DNA of 64,000 nucleotides from Dinoroseobacter sp. (GCA_030066795.1 JASJAW010000001.1:62001-126000); one strand, 5' to 3'. Shown: positions 17,386-28,621, counted from the stretch's first letter. Numbers and translations: made by a program. Notes: generated by a model not told the origin, from the letters alone.

Positions 17386-19667
17386 GCCTGAACCCGGTCG
17401 ATGGCCCAGAGAATACGTTCCGGCGTGGCGGGGGCATCGAGGGCCGGGTAAACAGTGCCATCACCGCAGGCCGCGACCGCATCGCCGAGCGCCATAAGCG
17501 CGGAAATGCCCAGCATCAGGGGGGGCTCGCCCACGGCCTTGGACCGATAGATCGTATCCTCCCGATTTGCGCCGTCCCATAGGGCTACGTTGAAGATGGG
17601 CGGCGTGTCCCCGGCGGCGGGGATTTTATAAGTCGACGGCGCATGGGTTCTGAGTGCGCCACGATCGTCCCAGACCAGCTCCTCCATCGTCAGCCAGCCC
17701 GCGCCTTGCACATAACCGCCTTCAATCTGTCCAATATCAAGCGCGGGGTTCAGGGAGGTACCGCAGTCATGCAGGATATCGGCACGCAGGATACGGTTCT
17801 CGCCGGTCAGGGTGTCGATCACGACCTCCGTTACAGCGGCCCCATACGCGAAATAGAAGAAAGGCCGTCCTGTGCCTTTGATCCGGTCCCACACGATCTT
17901 TGGGGTCTTATAAAATCCCGTCGCAGACAGGCTGACGCGGCCCATATAGGCTTTGTGCACAGCATCCTCGAAGCTGTAATCCGCGCCGCCCACAAGAACG
18001 CGACCCGCCTCGAACCGCACGGTGGCAGGGTCTGCCTGATGTTCTTCTGCTAGGAACGCGGCAATCCTGTCCCGGATCGTGTCGCAGGCGGCTTTGACGG
18101 CCATGCCATTGAGGTCCGAGCCCGAAGAGGCTGCCGTTGCCGAGGTATTCGGTACCTTTCCTGTGTCGGTCGCGGTGATTTTGACCTTGTCGAGCGTCAC
18201 CCCGAACCGGCTTGCAGCTACCTGTGCCACTTTCTGAAACAGGCCCTGGCCCATCTCTGTCCCGCCATGGTTCATGTGGATGGAACCGTCCTGATAGACA
18301 TGGACCAGCGCGCCTGCCTGATTGAGATGAGTGAGCGTGAAGGAGATGCCGAACTTCACCGGAGTGAGTGCAATCCCCCGTTTGAGCAGTGGGTTTTGCG
18401 CATTCCACTCCGCAATCGCGTCCCGGCGCGCAGTGTAGTCGGCCGAAACGACCAGCGCATCGGTCAACTCATCCAGAACGAAGTCTTCCACGACCATATG
18501 ATACGGCGTGGTCTGTGGTGATCCCGCGTCGTAGTAGTTGAGGCGCCGCACCTCAAGCGGGTCGCGCCCGACCGCATGTGCGATATGGTCCAGAACCCGT
18601 TCAATCCCAACCATACCCTGCGGGCCGCCGAAGCCCCGGAAGGCCGTGTTGGATTGCGTGTTGGTGCGCAGGCGATGCGAGCGGATCGAGACGTGCTCCA
18701 GATGATAGGCGTTGTCTGCGTGCAGCATGGCCCGATCGGCAACAGGCAGGCTCAGATCGAGCGACCAGCCGCAGCGACAATACTGCTCGAAGGCAAGGCC
18801 AAGGATCCGGCCCTCCTCCGTCACGCCGACTTTGTAGTCGATGCGGAAGTCATGACGCTTTCCGGTAATGACCATATCATCGTCGCGGTCATACCGCATC
18901 TTCGCGGGGCGGCCTGTCAGTTGCGCAGCCACCGCGCAGGAACAGGCCAGCGCATTGCCCTGGCTTTCCTTCCCGCCGAAGCCACCGCCCATGCGCCGCA
19001 CCTCGACCCGAACCCCGTGCATCGGCACACCGATGGCTTCCGCCACCTTGTGCTGGATTTCGGTGGGATGCTGCGAGGAAGAATGCACAACCATGTCGCC
19101 GCCTTCCTGCGGAAGAGCCAGTGCGGCCTGACCTTCGAGATAGAAATGCTCCTGACCACCAATGTTCATGGATCCTTCGATCACTTTTGGCGCAGCGGTA
19201 AGCGCGGACTCGGCATCGCCTTTTGTGTAGTGGCGCGGGGCATCCTCGAAGATCTCTCCCGCCGCGAGCGCGTCCTCGATGGTCAGAAGGGCAGGCTTCT
19301 CGTTGTATGTAATCTGCCCGATCTTCGCTGCCTTCCTTGCCTGAAGGTGGCTTTCGGCTATCACAAGGAACACGGGTTGTCCGAGGTACTTTACCTCCCT
19401 CTCCGCAAGCATTGGCTCGACCTCCAGCGGTGTTGGGGAGACATCGTTGTGATGGGGCAGATCGGCGGCGGTCAGGACCGCAATGACCCCATCTGCTGCG
19501 CGGACCTGAGAGAGGTCCATGTTCTTGATCTCCCCATGCGCGCAGGTGCTCAGACCAAAAGCGAGGTGCACCGCATTGGCGGGTGTCGGGATATCGTCGA
19601 CATAACGCGCGGAGCCTGTGACATGGAGCGGCGCGGTATCGTGGGGCAGAGGCTTGTGGACGCTCAT
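17382..19667 (-). CDS. xdhB: Xanthine dehydrogenase molybdopterin-binding subunit
   Basis: Catalytic subunit oxidising hypoxanthine to xanthine and xanthine to urate. 761 residues (normal). Seen: the N-terminal hammerhead domain starting [10 protein letters not shown], the molybdopterin-site [34 protein letters not shown], and the C-terminal [11 protein letters not shown], whose Glu matches the catalytic base. Start at 19667 has GGAGGTCGCGCC upstream and overlaps the xdhA stop by four bases. Forms an (AB)2 enzyme with XdhA. Confidence 0.96.
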   Translation of the reverse strand: MSVHKPLPHDTAPLHVTGSARYVDDIPTPANAVHLAFGLSTCAHGEIKNMDLSQVRAADGVIAVLTAADLPHHNDVSPTPLEVEPMLAEREVKYLGQPVFLVIAESHLQARKAAKIGQITYNEKPALLTIEDALAAGEIFEDAPRHYTKGDAESALTAAPKVIEGSMNIGGQEHFYLEGQAALALPQEGGDMVVHSSSQHPTEIQHKVAEAIGVPMHGVRVEVRRMGGGFGGKESQGNALACSCAVAAQLTGRPAKMRYDRDDDMVITGKRHDFRIDYKVGVTEEGRILGLAFEQYCRCGWSLDLSLPVADRAMLHADNAYHLEHVSIRSHRLRTNTQSNTAFRGFGGPQGMVGIERVLDHIAHAVGRDPLEVRRLNYYDAGSPQTTPYHMVVEDFVLDELTDALVVSADYTARRDAIAEWNAQNPLLKRGIALTPVKFGISFTLTHLNQAGALVHVYQDGSIHMNHGGTEMGQGLFQKVAQVAASRFGVTLDKVKITATDTGKVPNTSATAASSGSDLNGMAVKAACDTIRDRIAAFLAEEHQADPATVRFEAGRVLVGGADYSFEDAVHKAYMGRVSLSATGFYKTPKIVWDRIKGTGRPFFYFAYGAAVTEVVIDTLTGENRILRADILHDCGTSLNPALDIGQIEGGYVQGAGWLTMEELVWDDRGALRTHAPSTYKIPAAGDTPPIFNVALWDGANREDTIYRSKAVGEPPLMLGISALMALGDAVAACGDGTVYPALDAPATPERILWAIDRVQA

Positions 19668-21049
19668 GGCGCGACCTCCAGAACCGAGACCGGGCTTCCG
19701 GAGAGATCGTGGAAATAGCGGATCAGCATGTTCTGCGCTGTGCGCAAGCGATAGGGGGCCGAGGCGCGCATGTCCGAAAGCGGTGTGTAGTCCTCCGCCA
19801 TATGCTCTGCGGCGGAGGTGATCGTGTCGAGCGACCACGGGGCGCCTGTGAGCGCGGCCTCGGTGGCTGTTGCCCGCTTCGGGGTGCCCGCCATGCCTCC
19901 AAAGGCAATACGGGCTTCTTGTATCACCCCCTCCCGTACGGACAGTTTGAAAGCCCCGCAGACGGCAGAAATGTCCTGATCGAACCGTTTGGAGAGTTTG
20001 TAGACCCGTAGGGCGGGCTGGCCACGGGGGATCGTGATGGCTTCGACGAACTCACCCGGCGCGCGGTCTTGCTTGCCGTAGTCTAGAAAGAAATCCTCGA
20101 GAGCGACGTCACGGCGTGTGTCGCCCTTGCGCAAGTGGAGCGTCGCGCCGAGGGCTATCAGGGGGGGAGGGCTGTCTCCAATGGGCGACCCGTTTGCAAT
20201 ATTGCCGCCAATGGTGGCTGCATTGCGCACCTGCACCGACCCATAGCGACGGAGCATTTCGGTGAAGGTGGGGTAGTCCTCACGCACCAGTGCGAGCAAG
20301 TCCGTGATCGAGACCATGGCACCGACACGCCAGTGAGTTGATGTCGCCTCAATGGTTTTGAGGTCATCGCACCCGTTAAGAAACGCGATCGGGGCCAGTT
20401 CGCGCAAGGACTTAGTGACCCAGAGCCCGACATCCGTCGCGCCCGCGACCAGAGTGGCGTCGGGGTTGTCGGTGTACCAGCGAGCAAGCGCGTCAGAGGA
20501 GCGTGGCCGTGCCACGCCCGCTTCCTCGCTCGCTGTCGTTTCCTCCCGTCCATCTGGCAATTTCGGTTCTTCCATCCAATCCGGGACAGGCTGTGTTGAA
20601 GCCGCATCTGCTGCTTTGAGGATCGGCGCGTAGCCGGTGCAACGGCAGAGATTGCCTGCAATCTGATCAGCGTGATCGGTTGCGCCGTTGAGATGGGCAC
20701 ACGCCATGGAGGCGATGAATCCTGGTGTGCAATAGCCGCATTGCGAGCCATGGTGGTCGATCATCGCCTGTTGCACAGGGTGCAGAGCGCCGTCCGGACC
20801 ACTTATCCCCTCCACCGTCCGCACGGCCTTGCCCTCGAGCTGCGGCAAAAAAAGAATACATGCGTTCAGCGCCTGCGCGCCTTGCGGATCAGTGACGATG
20901 ACGGTGCAGGCGCCGCAATCCCCTTCGTTGCAGCCCTCCTTTGTCCCCACCAAACCACGCCGTTCGCGCAACCAGTCAAGAAGTGTCCGGGTTGGTGCCT
21001 CGCCGGTCACATGCACGGTCTCTCCGTTCAGAAGAAACGTAACATCCAT
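19664..21049 (-). CDS. xdhA: Xanthine dehydrogenase small subunit (2Fe-2S, FAD)
   Basis: Electron-transfer subunit, 461 residues. The N-terminal ferredoxin-like domain holds the first [2Fe-2S] ligands at Cys40, 45, 48 and 64. The all-helical second domain holds Cys104, 107 (QCGYC), 135 and 137 (LCRC). The FAD domain (about 190-460) begins [13 protein letters not shown] and contains [14 protein letters not shown]. First gene of the block, so the operon promoter should lie in 21050-21239. The ATG at 21049 is chosen on family alignment; its ribosome-binding site (GGCGGGCA) is weak. Confidence 0.96.
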   Translation of the reverse strand: MDVTFLLNGETVHVTGEAPTRTLLDWLRERRGLVGTKEGCNEGDCGACTVIVTDPQGAQALNACILFLPQLEGKAVRTVEGISGPDGALHPVQQAMIDHHGSQCGYCTPGFIASMACAHLNGATDHADQIAGNLCRCTGYAPILKAADAASTQPVPDWMEEPKLPDGREETTASEEAGVARPRSSDALARWYTDNPDATLVAGATDVGLWVTKSLRELAPIAFLNGCDDLKTIEATSTHWRVGAMVSITDLLALVREDYPTFTEMLRRYGSVQVRNAATIGGNIANGSPIGDSPPPLIALGATLHLRKGDTRRDVALEDFFLDYGKQDRAPGEFVEAITIPRGQPALRVYKLSKRFDQDISAVCGAFKLSVREGVIQEARIAFGGMAGTPKRATATEAALTGAPWSLDTITSAAEHMAEDYTPLSDMRASAPYRLRTAQNMLIRYFHDLSGSPVSVLEVAP

Positions 21050-21239
21050 GAAAAATGCCCGCCGCGTTACCAGAGCTGGATTTGGGCCTGTGGCGCGGTC
21101 GATGCGGCGTAGACTGCGCGGCCCTCCTGTCACAGTGCTCAGGAAACCGAGAAATTACGGGCTTGGCAAGGCTCTTGTGCAGGATCAACGCGTTAGGCCA
21201 GCCGGATGCCGCGATTTCAGGCAGGGGCAAGCATAGTTC

Positions 21240-24200
21240 TCAGAGGTCCTCGACGAAACGCACACCGGAGAGACTTTTGATTGCGCCCTTGATTTGCGGC
21301 GTCACCGGTAGCCGGTCTCCGAGTGTCACATCCACCTCCCCGGGAAGGTCCGGCGCAGAAAGCGACAACAGAATTGGGCCACGTGCGCGCTGGTTCGGAT
21401 CATTTGCCAAACGGTCCAGCAATCCCTTCAAGGGGTCGATGGCTTCGGGGGCATCCAGGAATATGCGCAAACCTGTGCTGCTTCCCTGCGCATCTGCCAC
21501 CGCTGTGTCGACCGGTCCGGCGGACCGGCAGAGTAATTTGAGCTGATCCGACTCCAGCGTTGCTTCAACGCTTAGAACTGCATTTGTTCCGGGCTCCAGA
21601 TGATCCCGAGACGATTCCAACGTGTCGGAAAACACGGTGACTTCATAAAGGCCGGTCGGGTCAGAGGCTTGCACAAAGGCGAACCGGTTGCCGCGCGCGG
21701 ATTTGCGCTCCTGTCGTCCAGCGATTGTGCCCGCGATCTTGGCGACGAGGGGGCCGGTCTCCACCCGCTGGCGCAACTCTTCAAGGGTGACTATGCCGCG
21801 GCGCTTAAGCGGACCCATATAGTCATCGAGTGGGTGGCCTGAGAGGTAAAAGCCCACAGCTTTATGCTCTTCGCCCAGACGTTCGGCGGGCAACCAGTCC
21901 TCCGCCTTAGACAGACGCGGTTCCGGCAGGTCCTCGCCAGCTTCACCGAACAACGAGACCTGCGCGGAGGCGCGTTGGTCATGGATCGCCGCAGAATAGG
22001 CCACCAATGCGTCGAGACTGTCGAAAACGCGTCGGCGATTCCTATCAAGCATATCGAACGCGCCGGCACGCGCGAGCATCTCCAAAGGTCGCTTGCCGAC
22101 GCGCTTCAGGTCCACGCGGCGTGCTACGTCGAAAAGTGTTGCGAAGGGTTTGTCGCCTCTGCCCTCTACGACAAGGCGCATCGCCTCCACGCCGACATTC
22201 TTGAGCGCGCCCAGCCCATAAACGACGCGTCCCTGATCCACGCTGAATGTCTCCAGGCTACGGTTCACGCAGGGGGGGACAATCTCAATTCCAAGGCCGC
22301 GCCGTACTTCCTCGGCGTAGACAGCCAATTTGTCGGTCAGGTGAATATCGCAATTCATCACGCCGGCCATGAACTCGACCGGGTGGTTCGCCTTCAGCCA
22401 GGCCGTCTGGTAGCTGACCACGGCATAGGCTGCAGCGTGCGATTTGTTAAAGCCGTAGTTGGCGAACTTCTCCAGAAGGTCGAACACTTCTTTCGCTTTG
22501 GCATCGTCAACGCCGTTTTCCTTTGCACCTGCAGTGAACTTCGGACGTTCGGCATCCATCGCCTCTTTGATCTTCTTACCCATCGCGCGACGCAGCAGAT
22601 CGGCGCCCCCGAGCGAGTAGCCAGCCATGACCTGCGCGATCTGCATCACCTGTTCCTGATAGACGATGATGCCTTGCGTTTCCTCAAGGATGTCGTCGAT
22701 CAGAGGGTGGATCGAGGCGCGCTTTTTGAGCCCGTTTTTTACCTCGCAATACGTCGGAATGTTTTCCATAGGGCCAGGGCGGTAGAGCGCCACCAGCGCC
22801 ACGATGTCCTCGATGCACGTTGGCTTCATGCGCCGGAGCGCGTCCATCATGCCAGAGCTTTCCACCTGGAATACAGCAACAGTCTGGGCCGACGCGTAGA
22901 GCTTGTAACTCGCCTCGTCGTCCAGCGGGATGGCATTGATGTCGTTCGTCGTGCCAGGGGCGGGGACATAGAGTTCGGTGCCATCCGCCGCGATATGCAG
23001 GTCGCGTCCCCCGGAGCGGATCAAATCGACAGCGTTCTGGATTACGGTGAGGGTTTTGAGACCCAGAAAGTCGAATTTCACCAGCCCTGCCTGTTCAACC
23101 CATTTCATATTGAACTGGGTTGCAGGCATGTCCGAGCGTGGGTCCTGATAGAGCGGGACCAGTGCATCAAGCGGGCGGTCGCCGATCACGACACCGGCCG
23201 CATGGGTCGAGGCATTGCGGAGCAGGCCTTCGACCTGCATGCCGTAGTTCAGCAGGCGATCGACGACTTCCTCGGATTTTGCCTCCTCGCGCAAGCGTGG
23301 CTCGTCAGCCAGTGCTTTCTCGATGGAAACCGGCTTGACCCCTTCCACCGGGATCATCTTCGACAGGCGATCCACCTGACCGTACGGCATCTGCAGCACA
23401 CGACCCACATCGCGCACCGCTGCCTTCGAGAGCAGTGCGCCGAAGGTGATAATCTGGCCCACTTTGTCCCGGCCATACTTCTCCTGCACGTAGCGGATCA
23501 CTTCCTCGCGCCGGTCCATGCAGAAATCGATGTCGAAATCAGGCATGGAGACCCGCTCGGGATTGAGAAAACGCTCGAACAGCAGTTGGTAGCGCAGCGG
23601 GTCTAGGTCTGTGATTGTAAGCGCATAGGCCACAAGGCTGCCGGCGCCTGAGCCGCGCCCCGGGCCCACAGGGATCTCTTTCTCCTTCGCCCATTTGATA
23701 AAGTCGGCAACGATCAGGAAATAGCCCGGAAAACCCATGCCCTCGATGATGTCGAGTTCAAAATCCAGCCGCGTCTGGTATTCCTCCACGCTGGCCGCAT
23801 GCGGGATCACCTTCAGGCGCGCCTTAAGGCCTTCGTTGGCCTGACGCCGCAACTCCTCCACCTCGTCATCGGCAAACTTCGGAAGGATCGGGTCGCGTTT
23901 GTAAGCCTTGAACGCACAGCGCTGGGCGATCTCGACCGTATTCTCGATGGCTTCGGGCAGATCGGCAAACAGCGTCGCCATTTCGGATTGCGACTTGAAA
24001 TAATGCTGCGAGGTTAGCCGCCTGCGAGGCTGCGACTGGTCGACATAGGCCCCATCGGCAATGCAAATCAGCGCGTCATGCGCCTCATACATCCCCTCAT
24101 TCGGGAAATAGACATCGTTGGTCGCCACCAGCGGAAGATCAAGGTCGTATGCCAAGTCGAGAAAGGCAGGTTCTGTGACTGCCTCTGCCTCAGGTAATCC

Positions 24201-24746
24201 AGCATCACCCGGATGACGCTGCAGCTCGATGTAAAGCCGGTTTGCAAATATGCCTGAGAGCCGGGTTACAAGTGCATGGGCCTTGGGCGTTTGACCGGCC
24301 CGGATCAACTGCCCGATCGGTCCATCCGCACCGCCGGTCAGGCAGAGCAAGTCGCCGCAATACGCCTCAAGTTCGTCCAACGTGACCTGAGGCAATTGCC
24401 CGCCCTTGTCGACATACAGACAGCTGTTGAGCTTCATCAGGTTTTCGTAGCCAGCCTCGGTCTGTGCCAGCAGAACCAGAGCCGCCGGATCGCGGGGTTT
24501 CTCGCCCGGGGCAGGTGGATCGTAGGCAACATCGACCTGACAGCCGAGGATGGGTTGAATCCCAGCTTTCGCGAGCCCTTCAGAAAACTCGAGGGCCGCG
24601 AACATATTGTTGCTGTCGGTCAGGGCAACTGCAGGCATCTGCGCTTTTGCGACCAGATCGGGCAGCTTTTTGAGCCGAACGGCGCCTTCGAGAAGCGAGT
24701 ACTCGGAATGGACACGCAAATGGATGAATTTCGGGGATCTGCTCAT
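21240..24746 (-). CDS. dnaE: DNA polymerase III alpha subunit
   Basis: Replicative polymerase, 1168 residues. The N-terminal PHP domain starts FIHLRVHSEYSLLEGA. The catalytic Asp motif PDFDIDF is near residues 398-404, preceded by GPGRGSGAGSLVAYAL; fingers and helix-hairpin-helix regions follow, with an OB fold near 980-1060 (KIAGTIAGRQERKSARGN). The start is ambiguous: 24746 begins just before the conserved PHP sequence, but an in-frame ATG at 24794 has a better ribosome-binding site (GGGGACTTGA). Stands alone on the reverse strand. Confidence 0.97.
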   Translation of the reverse strand: MSRSPKFIHLRVHSEYSLLEGAVRLKKLPDLVAKAQMPAVALTDSNNMFAALEFSEGLAKAGIQPILGCQVDVAYDPPAPGEKPRDPAALVLLAQTEAGYENLMKLNSCLYVDKGGQLPQVTLDELEAYCGDLLCLTGGADGPIGQLIRAGQTPKAHALVTRLSGIFANRLYIELQRHPGDAGLPEAEAVTEPAFLDLAYDLDLPLVATNDVYFPNEGMYEAHDALICIADGAYVDQSQPRRRLTSQHYFKSQSEMATLFADLPEAIENTVEIAQRCAFKAYKRDPILPKFADDEVEELRRQANEGLKARLKVIPHAASVEEYQTRLDFELDIIEGMGFPGYFLIVADFIKWAKEKEIPVGPGRGSGAGSLVAYALTITDLDPLRYQLLFERFLNPERVSMPDFDIDFCMDRREEVIRYVQEKYGRDKVGQIITFGALLSKAAVRDVGRVLQMPYGQVDRLSKMIPVEGVKPVSIEKALADEPRLREEAKSEEVVDRLLNYGMQVEGLLRNASTHAAGVVIGDRPLDALVPLYQDPRSDMPATQFNMKWVEQAGLVKFDFLGLKTLTVIQNAVDLIRSGGRDLHIAADGTELYVPAPGTTNDINAIPLDDEASYKLYASAQTVAVFQVESSGMMDALRRMKPTCIEDIVALVALYRPGPMENIPTYCEVKNGLKKRASIHPLIDDILEETQGIIVYQEQVMQIAQVMAGYSLGGADLLRRAMGKKIKEAMDAERPKFTAGAKENGVDDAKAKEVFDLLEKFANYGFNKSHAAAYAVVSYQTAWLKANHPVEFMAGVMNCDIHLTDKLAVYAEEVRRGLGIEIVPPCVNRSLETFSVDQGRVVYGLGALKNVGVEAMRLVVEGRGDKPFATLFDVARRVDLKRVGKRPLEMLARAGAFDMLDRNRRRVFDSLDALVAYSAAIHDQRASAQVSLFGEAGEDLPEPRLSKAEDWLPAERLGEEHKAVGFYLSGHPLDDYMGPLKRRGIVTLEELRQRVETGPLVAKIAGTIAGRQERKSARGNRFAFVQASDPTGLYEVTVFSDTLESSRDHLEPGTNAVLSVEATLESDQLKLLCRSAGPVDTAVADAQGSSTGLRIFLDAPEAIDPLKGLLDRLANDPNQRARGPILLSLSAPDLPGEVDVTLGDRLPVTPQIKGAIKSLSGVRFVEDL

Positions 24747-24804
24747 GAGCGCGACGATAGGGCGGTGTGTGTCTGGCGAAAACCCCTGATCCATTCAAGT
24801 CCCC

Positions 24805-24886
24805 AAATATCCCCGCCGGAGGCCCGAGCCCGCAGGGCCGGTCGCGCGCAGCGCGCGCGATTTTTCTGCCTCCGACGGGGATACTT
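24805..24886. repeat. Imperfect 19-bp inverted repeat with inner hairpin
   Basis: Arms 24805-24823 and 24868-24886 (GCCTCCGRCGGGGATAYTT type) match at 17 of 19 positions. Between them TCGCGCGC-AGC-GCGCGCGA forms an 8-bp hairpin followed by five T on the forward strand. It sits between dnaE and slyX, both on the reverse strand, so it does not look like a simple terminator for either. From memory, similar arm sequences recur between genes in roseobacters; this was not searched. Confidence 0.6.
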
Positions 24887-25012
24887 TTAGACTCGAATAA
24901 CCTGTGCAGTCCCATGTTGGACGTGCGGTACAGGCGGGGACGCCTATGGCCGCGACTTGAATGGTGCCCCGTCGATACCTCGGCGGGGCGCTTTCCGGGG
25001 ATCGATTGGCGG

Positions 25013-25213
25013 TTAGTAATGGGGCGGACGTTCGTCGCCGAGGATTACGCCACCACTGCCTTCGGCGTCGCGTTCCGCCTCGCGGGCAATGAGCTTGTCG
25101 ATCCATACCGAGAGGCGATCGAGCTCTTGTCCGCGCCCGGCCAGCTCTGCTGACAGCTCGTCGACAGTTTTTTCGAGATGTGCGATCCGTTCTTCGAGCT
25201 CTTTGTCCGACAT
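25013..25213 (-). CDS. slyX: SlyX family protein
   Basis: Short (66 residues) coiled-coil protein: a heptad-rich helix from [20 protein letters not shown] to about residue 45, then the characteristic PPHY C terminus. Function unknown in the family. Divergent from hisS with a 92-base gap that must hold both promoters. ATG at 25213 chosen; longer upstream frames are not conserved in type. Confidence 0.85.
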   Translation of the reverse strand: MSDKELEERIAHLEKTVDELSAELAGRGQELDRLSVWIDKLIAREAERDAEGSGGVILGDERPPHY

Positions 25214-25305
25214 ATGTTTTTCCCGTTTCCACGCGCTTTCCTGCACCTTGCCCCCTTCAGGCGGGCGCGGTAAAGGCAGCGCCAACGGATCAAAGAGACC
25301 AGACG

Positions 25306-26799
25306 ATGGCCAAACCCAAGAAAACGCCACGCCCCAAGGCGGTCACGCCCAAGGGGTTCCGCGATTATTTCGGCGCCGATGTGACCGAACGCAAGACCAT
25401 GCTCGACGGGATTGCCGCAGTCTATCATCGGTACGGGTTTGATCCCCTGGAAACCTCGGCTGTGGAAACGGTCGAGGCTCTGGGCAAGTTCCTTCCCGAT
25501 GTCGACCGTCCGAATGCCGGTGTCTTTGCTTGGCAGGAAGAAGACAGCGACTGGCTCGCGCTGCGCTACGACCTGACCGCGCCGCTTGCACGCGTTGCGG
25601 CGCAGTTTCGCAACGATCTGCCAAGCCCCTACCGCCGCTATGCGATGGGCCCGGTCTGGCGCAACGAAAAACCCGGTCCGGGGCGGTTCCGGCAGTTTTA
25701 TCAGTGTGATGCAGATACAGTCGGCGCACCCTCGGTGGCCGCCGATGCCGAGGTCTGCGCGATGCTGTCGGACGCTTTAGAAGCGGTGGGAATTGAGCGT
25801 GGCGACTACATTGTGCGGATCAATAACCGCAAGGTGCTGAACGGAGTGATGGAGGTCGCTGGTGTCCTGGACCCGTCAGATCCGTCAAAATTCGAGGCCG
25901 AGCGTGGGATCGTCCTGCGCGCCATCGACAAGCTCGACCGTCTGGGCGAGGACGGCGTCCGCGCGCTGCTGGGCGCGGGTCGCGAAGACGAGAGCGGCGA
26001 CTACACCAAAGGCGCAGGTTTGAGCGACGCTCAAGCCGATCTGGTGATGGCTTTCATGGCAGCGCGACGGGATAGCGGGGCAGACACATGCGCCGCCCTT
26101 GCGGACCTTGTGCGCGGCTCGAAGACCGGAGAAACCGGTGTAGCGGAGCTAGAAACCATCGCCGCGCTGATGGAGACGCAGGGCTATGGCGCGGACCGGG
26201 CGGTAATCGACCCGTCTGTCGTGCGGGGACTTGGCTATTATACAGGTCCGGTTTTCGAAGCGGAACTCACCTTCGATGTCCAGAATGACAAAGGTCAGAC
26301 GGTGCAGTTTGGCTCGGTTGCGGGTGGTGGACGTTATGATGATCTGGTCAAACGGTTTACCGGTCAGGCCGTGCCGGCCACAGGCATTTCCATCGGCGTC
26401 GACCGGTTGCTCGCCGCACTGCGCGCAAAGGGGCGCATGGGCGGGGCGGAGCTGGGCCCTGTTGTTGTGACGGTGATGGACCGCGACCGTCTGGCGGACT
26501 ATCAGGCCATGGTCAGCGAGCTGCGCAACGCCGGGATCCGGGCGGAGATGTATCTGGGCAACCCGAAAAATTTTGGCAATCAGTTGAAATATGCGGACAA
26601 GCGGCAGTCACCTGTTGCTGTGATTCAGGGCTCAGATGAAGCAGATCGCGGCGTTATCCAGATCAAAGATCTGATCCTCGGCGCCAAGATCGCCGAAAGT
26701 GCAAGCCTTGATGAGTGGAAGTCCCAACCCGCCCAGCGGGAGATTGCACGAGGAGAGTTGGTGGCCGAGGTCCGCAAAATCCTCGACGGAGACATCTGA
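25306..26799 (+). CDS. hisS: Histidine--tRNA ligase
   Basis: Class II aminoacyl-tRNA synthetase charging tRNA-His, 497 residues. Motif 1 region [10 protein letters not shown], the [11 protein letters not shown] block, motif 2 ([13 protein letters not shown]), the HisA motif [14 protein letters not shown] and motif 3 ([13 protein letters not shown]) are all seen, followed by an anticodon-binding domain. ATG 25306 has AAAGAGACCAGACG upstream. First gene of the hisS-hisZ-hisG-panC operon; hisZ starts three bases after its stop. Confidence 0.97.
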   Translation: MAKPKKTPRPKAVTPKGFRDYFGADVTERKTMLDGIAAVYHRYGFDPLETSAVETVEALGKFLPDVDRPNAGVFAWQEEDSDWLALRYDLTAPLARVAAQFRNDLPSPYRRYAMGPVWRNEKPGPGRFRQFYQCDADTVGAPSVAADAEVCAMLSDALEAVGIERGDYIVRINNRKVLNGVMEVAGVLDPSDPSKFEAERGIVLRAIDKLDRLGEDGVRALLGAGREDESGDYTKGAGLSDAQADLVMAFMAARRDSGADTCAALADLVRGSKTGETGVAELETIAALMETQGYGADRAVIDPSVVRGLGYYTGPVFEAELTFDVQNDKGQTVQFGSVAGGGRYDDLVKRFTGQAVPATGISIGVDRLLAALRAKGRMGGAELGPVVVTVMDRDRLADYQAMVSELRNAGIRAEMYLGNPKNFGNQLKYADKRQSPVAVIQGSDEADRGVIQIKDLILGAKIAESASLDEWKSQPAQREIARGELVAEVRKILDGDI

Positions 26800-26801
26800 C
26801 A

Positions 26802-27905
26802 ATGACGGTGACCCTGGCCCATCGTAAAGTCGCAGCGCGGCTTTTGGATGCGTTGGTTTCAGGCGGCGCGACACCCGTTGATGCGGATGTACTGCAACCT
26901 GCGGAGACGCTTCTGGACCTCTATGGCGAGAGCATTCGCCACCGGGCCTATGTCACCAACGATCCGGTGAAGGGTGAGCAGATGCTGCGTCCGGATTTCA
27001 CGGTGCCCGTGGTGCAGATGCATATGAACGGGGGGGGCGAGCCCGCGCGCTATGCCTATGCCGGAGAGGTCTTTCGGAAGCAACTTGCCGGGGCGGAGCG
27101 GCCCAATGAGTTTCTGCAAGTGGGCTATGAAGTTTTTGATGGTTCTGACCCGGCTGCGGCAGATGCGGAGGCGTTCACCACCATTCGTGACTTGCTGAAA
27201 CCGCTCGAGTTGCGCGCGACCGTCGGGGATATCGGCATCCTGCGTGCCGCGATCTCCGGGCTGAACACCACTGAAAGACGCAAGGCCGCGCTGGAACGGC
27301 ATATCTGGCGGCCCCGCCGGTTTCGGGCTTTGCTGGACCGTTTTGGTGGGCGCGCGGCGCAACCTGAAGGTCGTCAGGCTTTAGTTTCTGTGTTGGCGCA
27401 GACCGGGCCGGACGCCATGATCGCCGAAGCTGGCCCCGTACAGGGCGTTCGCGGACCCGAAGAAATAGCGGCCCGTCTGGAGGCGCTGCGCGAGGATGTC
27501 GAAGCCGCGCCGATCCCGGACACTCAGGTGCAGGTACTTGAAGACATTCTGCGCTTGCGCGAAATTGCACCGATGGCACTAGAGCGCTTGCGCGACCTGG
27601 CGGTCGACTTACCCGCACTCGGGCCAGCGCTGGATCGGATGGAAGCGCGGCTGGCGGCCTTGGCAGAGCGCGACGTAGACATTGGCGCGCTCGAATTTGA
27701 TGGAACCTACGGCCGCGCATCCCTGGAATACTACGACGGGTTTGTCTTCGGACTCTATGCGCTGCGACGTCCACACCTGCCGCCGGTCGCGTCCGGTGGT
27801 CGGTACGATGCGCTGACGACCGTTCTCGGGCAGGGGCGTGCGATCCCAGCAGTGGGCGGGATCATCCGTGCGGGCCTCGTTGCCGATCTGGAGGGAACAC
27901 TATGA
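26802..27905 (+). CDS. hisZ: ATP phosphoribosyltransferase regulatory subunit
   Basis: HisRS paralogue without aminoacylation activity that forms a hetero-octamer with short-form HisG and is needed for its activity and histidine feedback. 367 residues. It keeps class II fold traces (MLRPDFTVPVV, YAYAGEVFRKQ, GGRYDALTTVLG) but not the anticodon-binding domain. ATG follows GGAGACATCTGACA. Overlaps hisG by four bases (ATGA). Having hisS and its paralogue side by side is known in alphaproteobacteria. Confidence 0.95.
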   Translation: MTVTLAHRKVAARLLDALVSGGATPVDADVLQPAETLLDLYGESIRHRAYVTNDPVKGEQMLRPDFTVPVVQMHMNGGGEPARYAYAGEVFRKQLAGAERPNEFLQVGYEVFDGSDPAAADAEAFTTIRDLLKPLELRATVGDIGILRAAISGLNTTERRKAALERHIWRPRRFRALLDRFGGRAAQPEGRQALVSVLAQTGPDAMIAEAGPVQGVRGPEEIAARLEALREDVEAAPIPDTQVQVLEDILRLREIAPMALERLRDLAVDLPALGPALDRMEARLAALAERDVDIGALEFDGTYGRASLEYYDGFVFGLYALRRPHLPPVASGGRYDALTTVLGQGRAIPAVGGIIRAGLVADLEGTL

Positions 27906-28621
27906 CCCTAAAGCTCGGCGTGCCGTCGAAAGGACGGCTTATGGAGAAAACCTTCGATTGGTTCGGTGCGCGTGGCGTGCAACTGAGCCGGACCGGATCG
28001 GACCGGGAATATGCCGCGGCAGTGCAGGGGGTCGAAGACGTTTCTCTGGTGCTTTTGTCGGCAGGTGAGATCCCCCGCGAGCTTGCAGCCGGTCGGATTC
28101 ACATGGGTGTAACAGGCACCGATCTGGTGCACGAGAAAATCGCGGACTGGCGCAGTAAAATCGTACGAATTGAGGAGATGGGCTTCGGCCAGGCCGATCT
28201 GGTTCTGGCGGTGCCAAAATCGTGGGTCGACGTCGAAACTTTGGACGATCTGGATGCTGTGGCAGCGCAGTTCCGGCGGAACCACGGGTTCCGGCTGCGG
28301 ATCGCCACAAAGTACCACAACCTTATCCACGCGCATCTGCGGGCCTATGGTGTAGCCGACTACCAGCTTGTTGACAGTCAAGGCGCCACCGAAGGCACAG
28401 TCGCCAACCGGACCGCCGAGGCAATCGCCGATATCACATCAACGGGCGAGACTTTGAGAGCCAATCATCTTAAAGTGCTGAGCGGAGTGCCGGTTCTGCG
28501 CTCGCAGGCAACGCTATTTGCATCGCGGATGGCGGACTGGGGGGAGACCGAGAAGGCGGCCTTGCAGGAGCTAGGATCGGTAATGGGTCGGGACATGACG
28601 GAAGGCGTGATCCATGACTGA
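27902..28621 (+). CDS. hisG: ATP phosphoribosyltransferase, short form
   Basis: First step of histidine synthesis: ATP plus PRPP to phosphoribosyl-ATP. 239 residues, the short form lacking the C-terminal regulatory domain, consistent with the HisZ gene immediately upstream. Seen: LGVPSKGRLM at the N terminus, the MGVTGTDLV stretch and the phosphate-binding region TEGTVANRTAEAIADI. Overlaps hisZ by 4 and panC by 8 bases. Confidence 0.96.
   Translation: MTLKLGVPSKGRLMEKTFDWFGARGVQLSRTGSDREYAAAVQGVEDVSLVLLSAGEIPRELAAGRIHMGVTGTDLVHEKIADWRSKIVRIEEMGFGQADLVLAVPKSWVDVETLDDLDAVAAQFRRNHGFRLRIATKYHNLIHAHLRAYGVADYQLVDSQGATEGTVANRTAEAIADITSTGETLRANHLKVLSGVPVLRSQATLFASRMADWGETEKAALQELGSVMGRDMTEGVIHD

Noticed and set aside
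18576..19718. 380-codon forward frame opposite xdhB
   Set aside because: Shadow of xdhB; no recognisable protein features.
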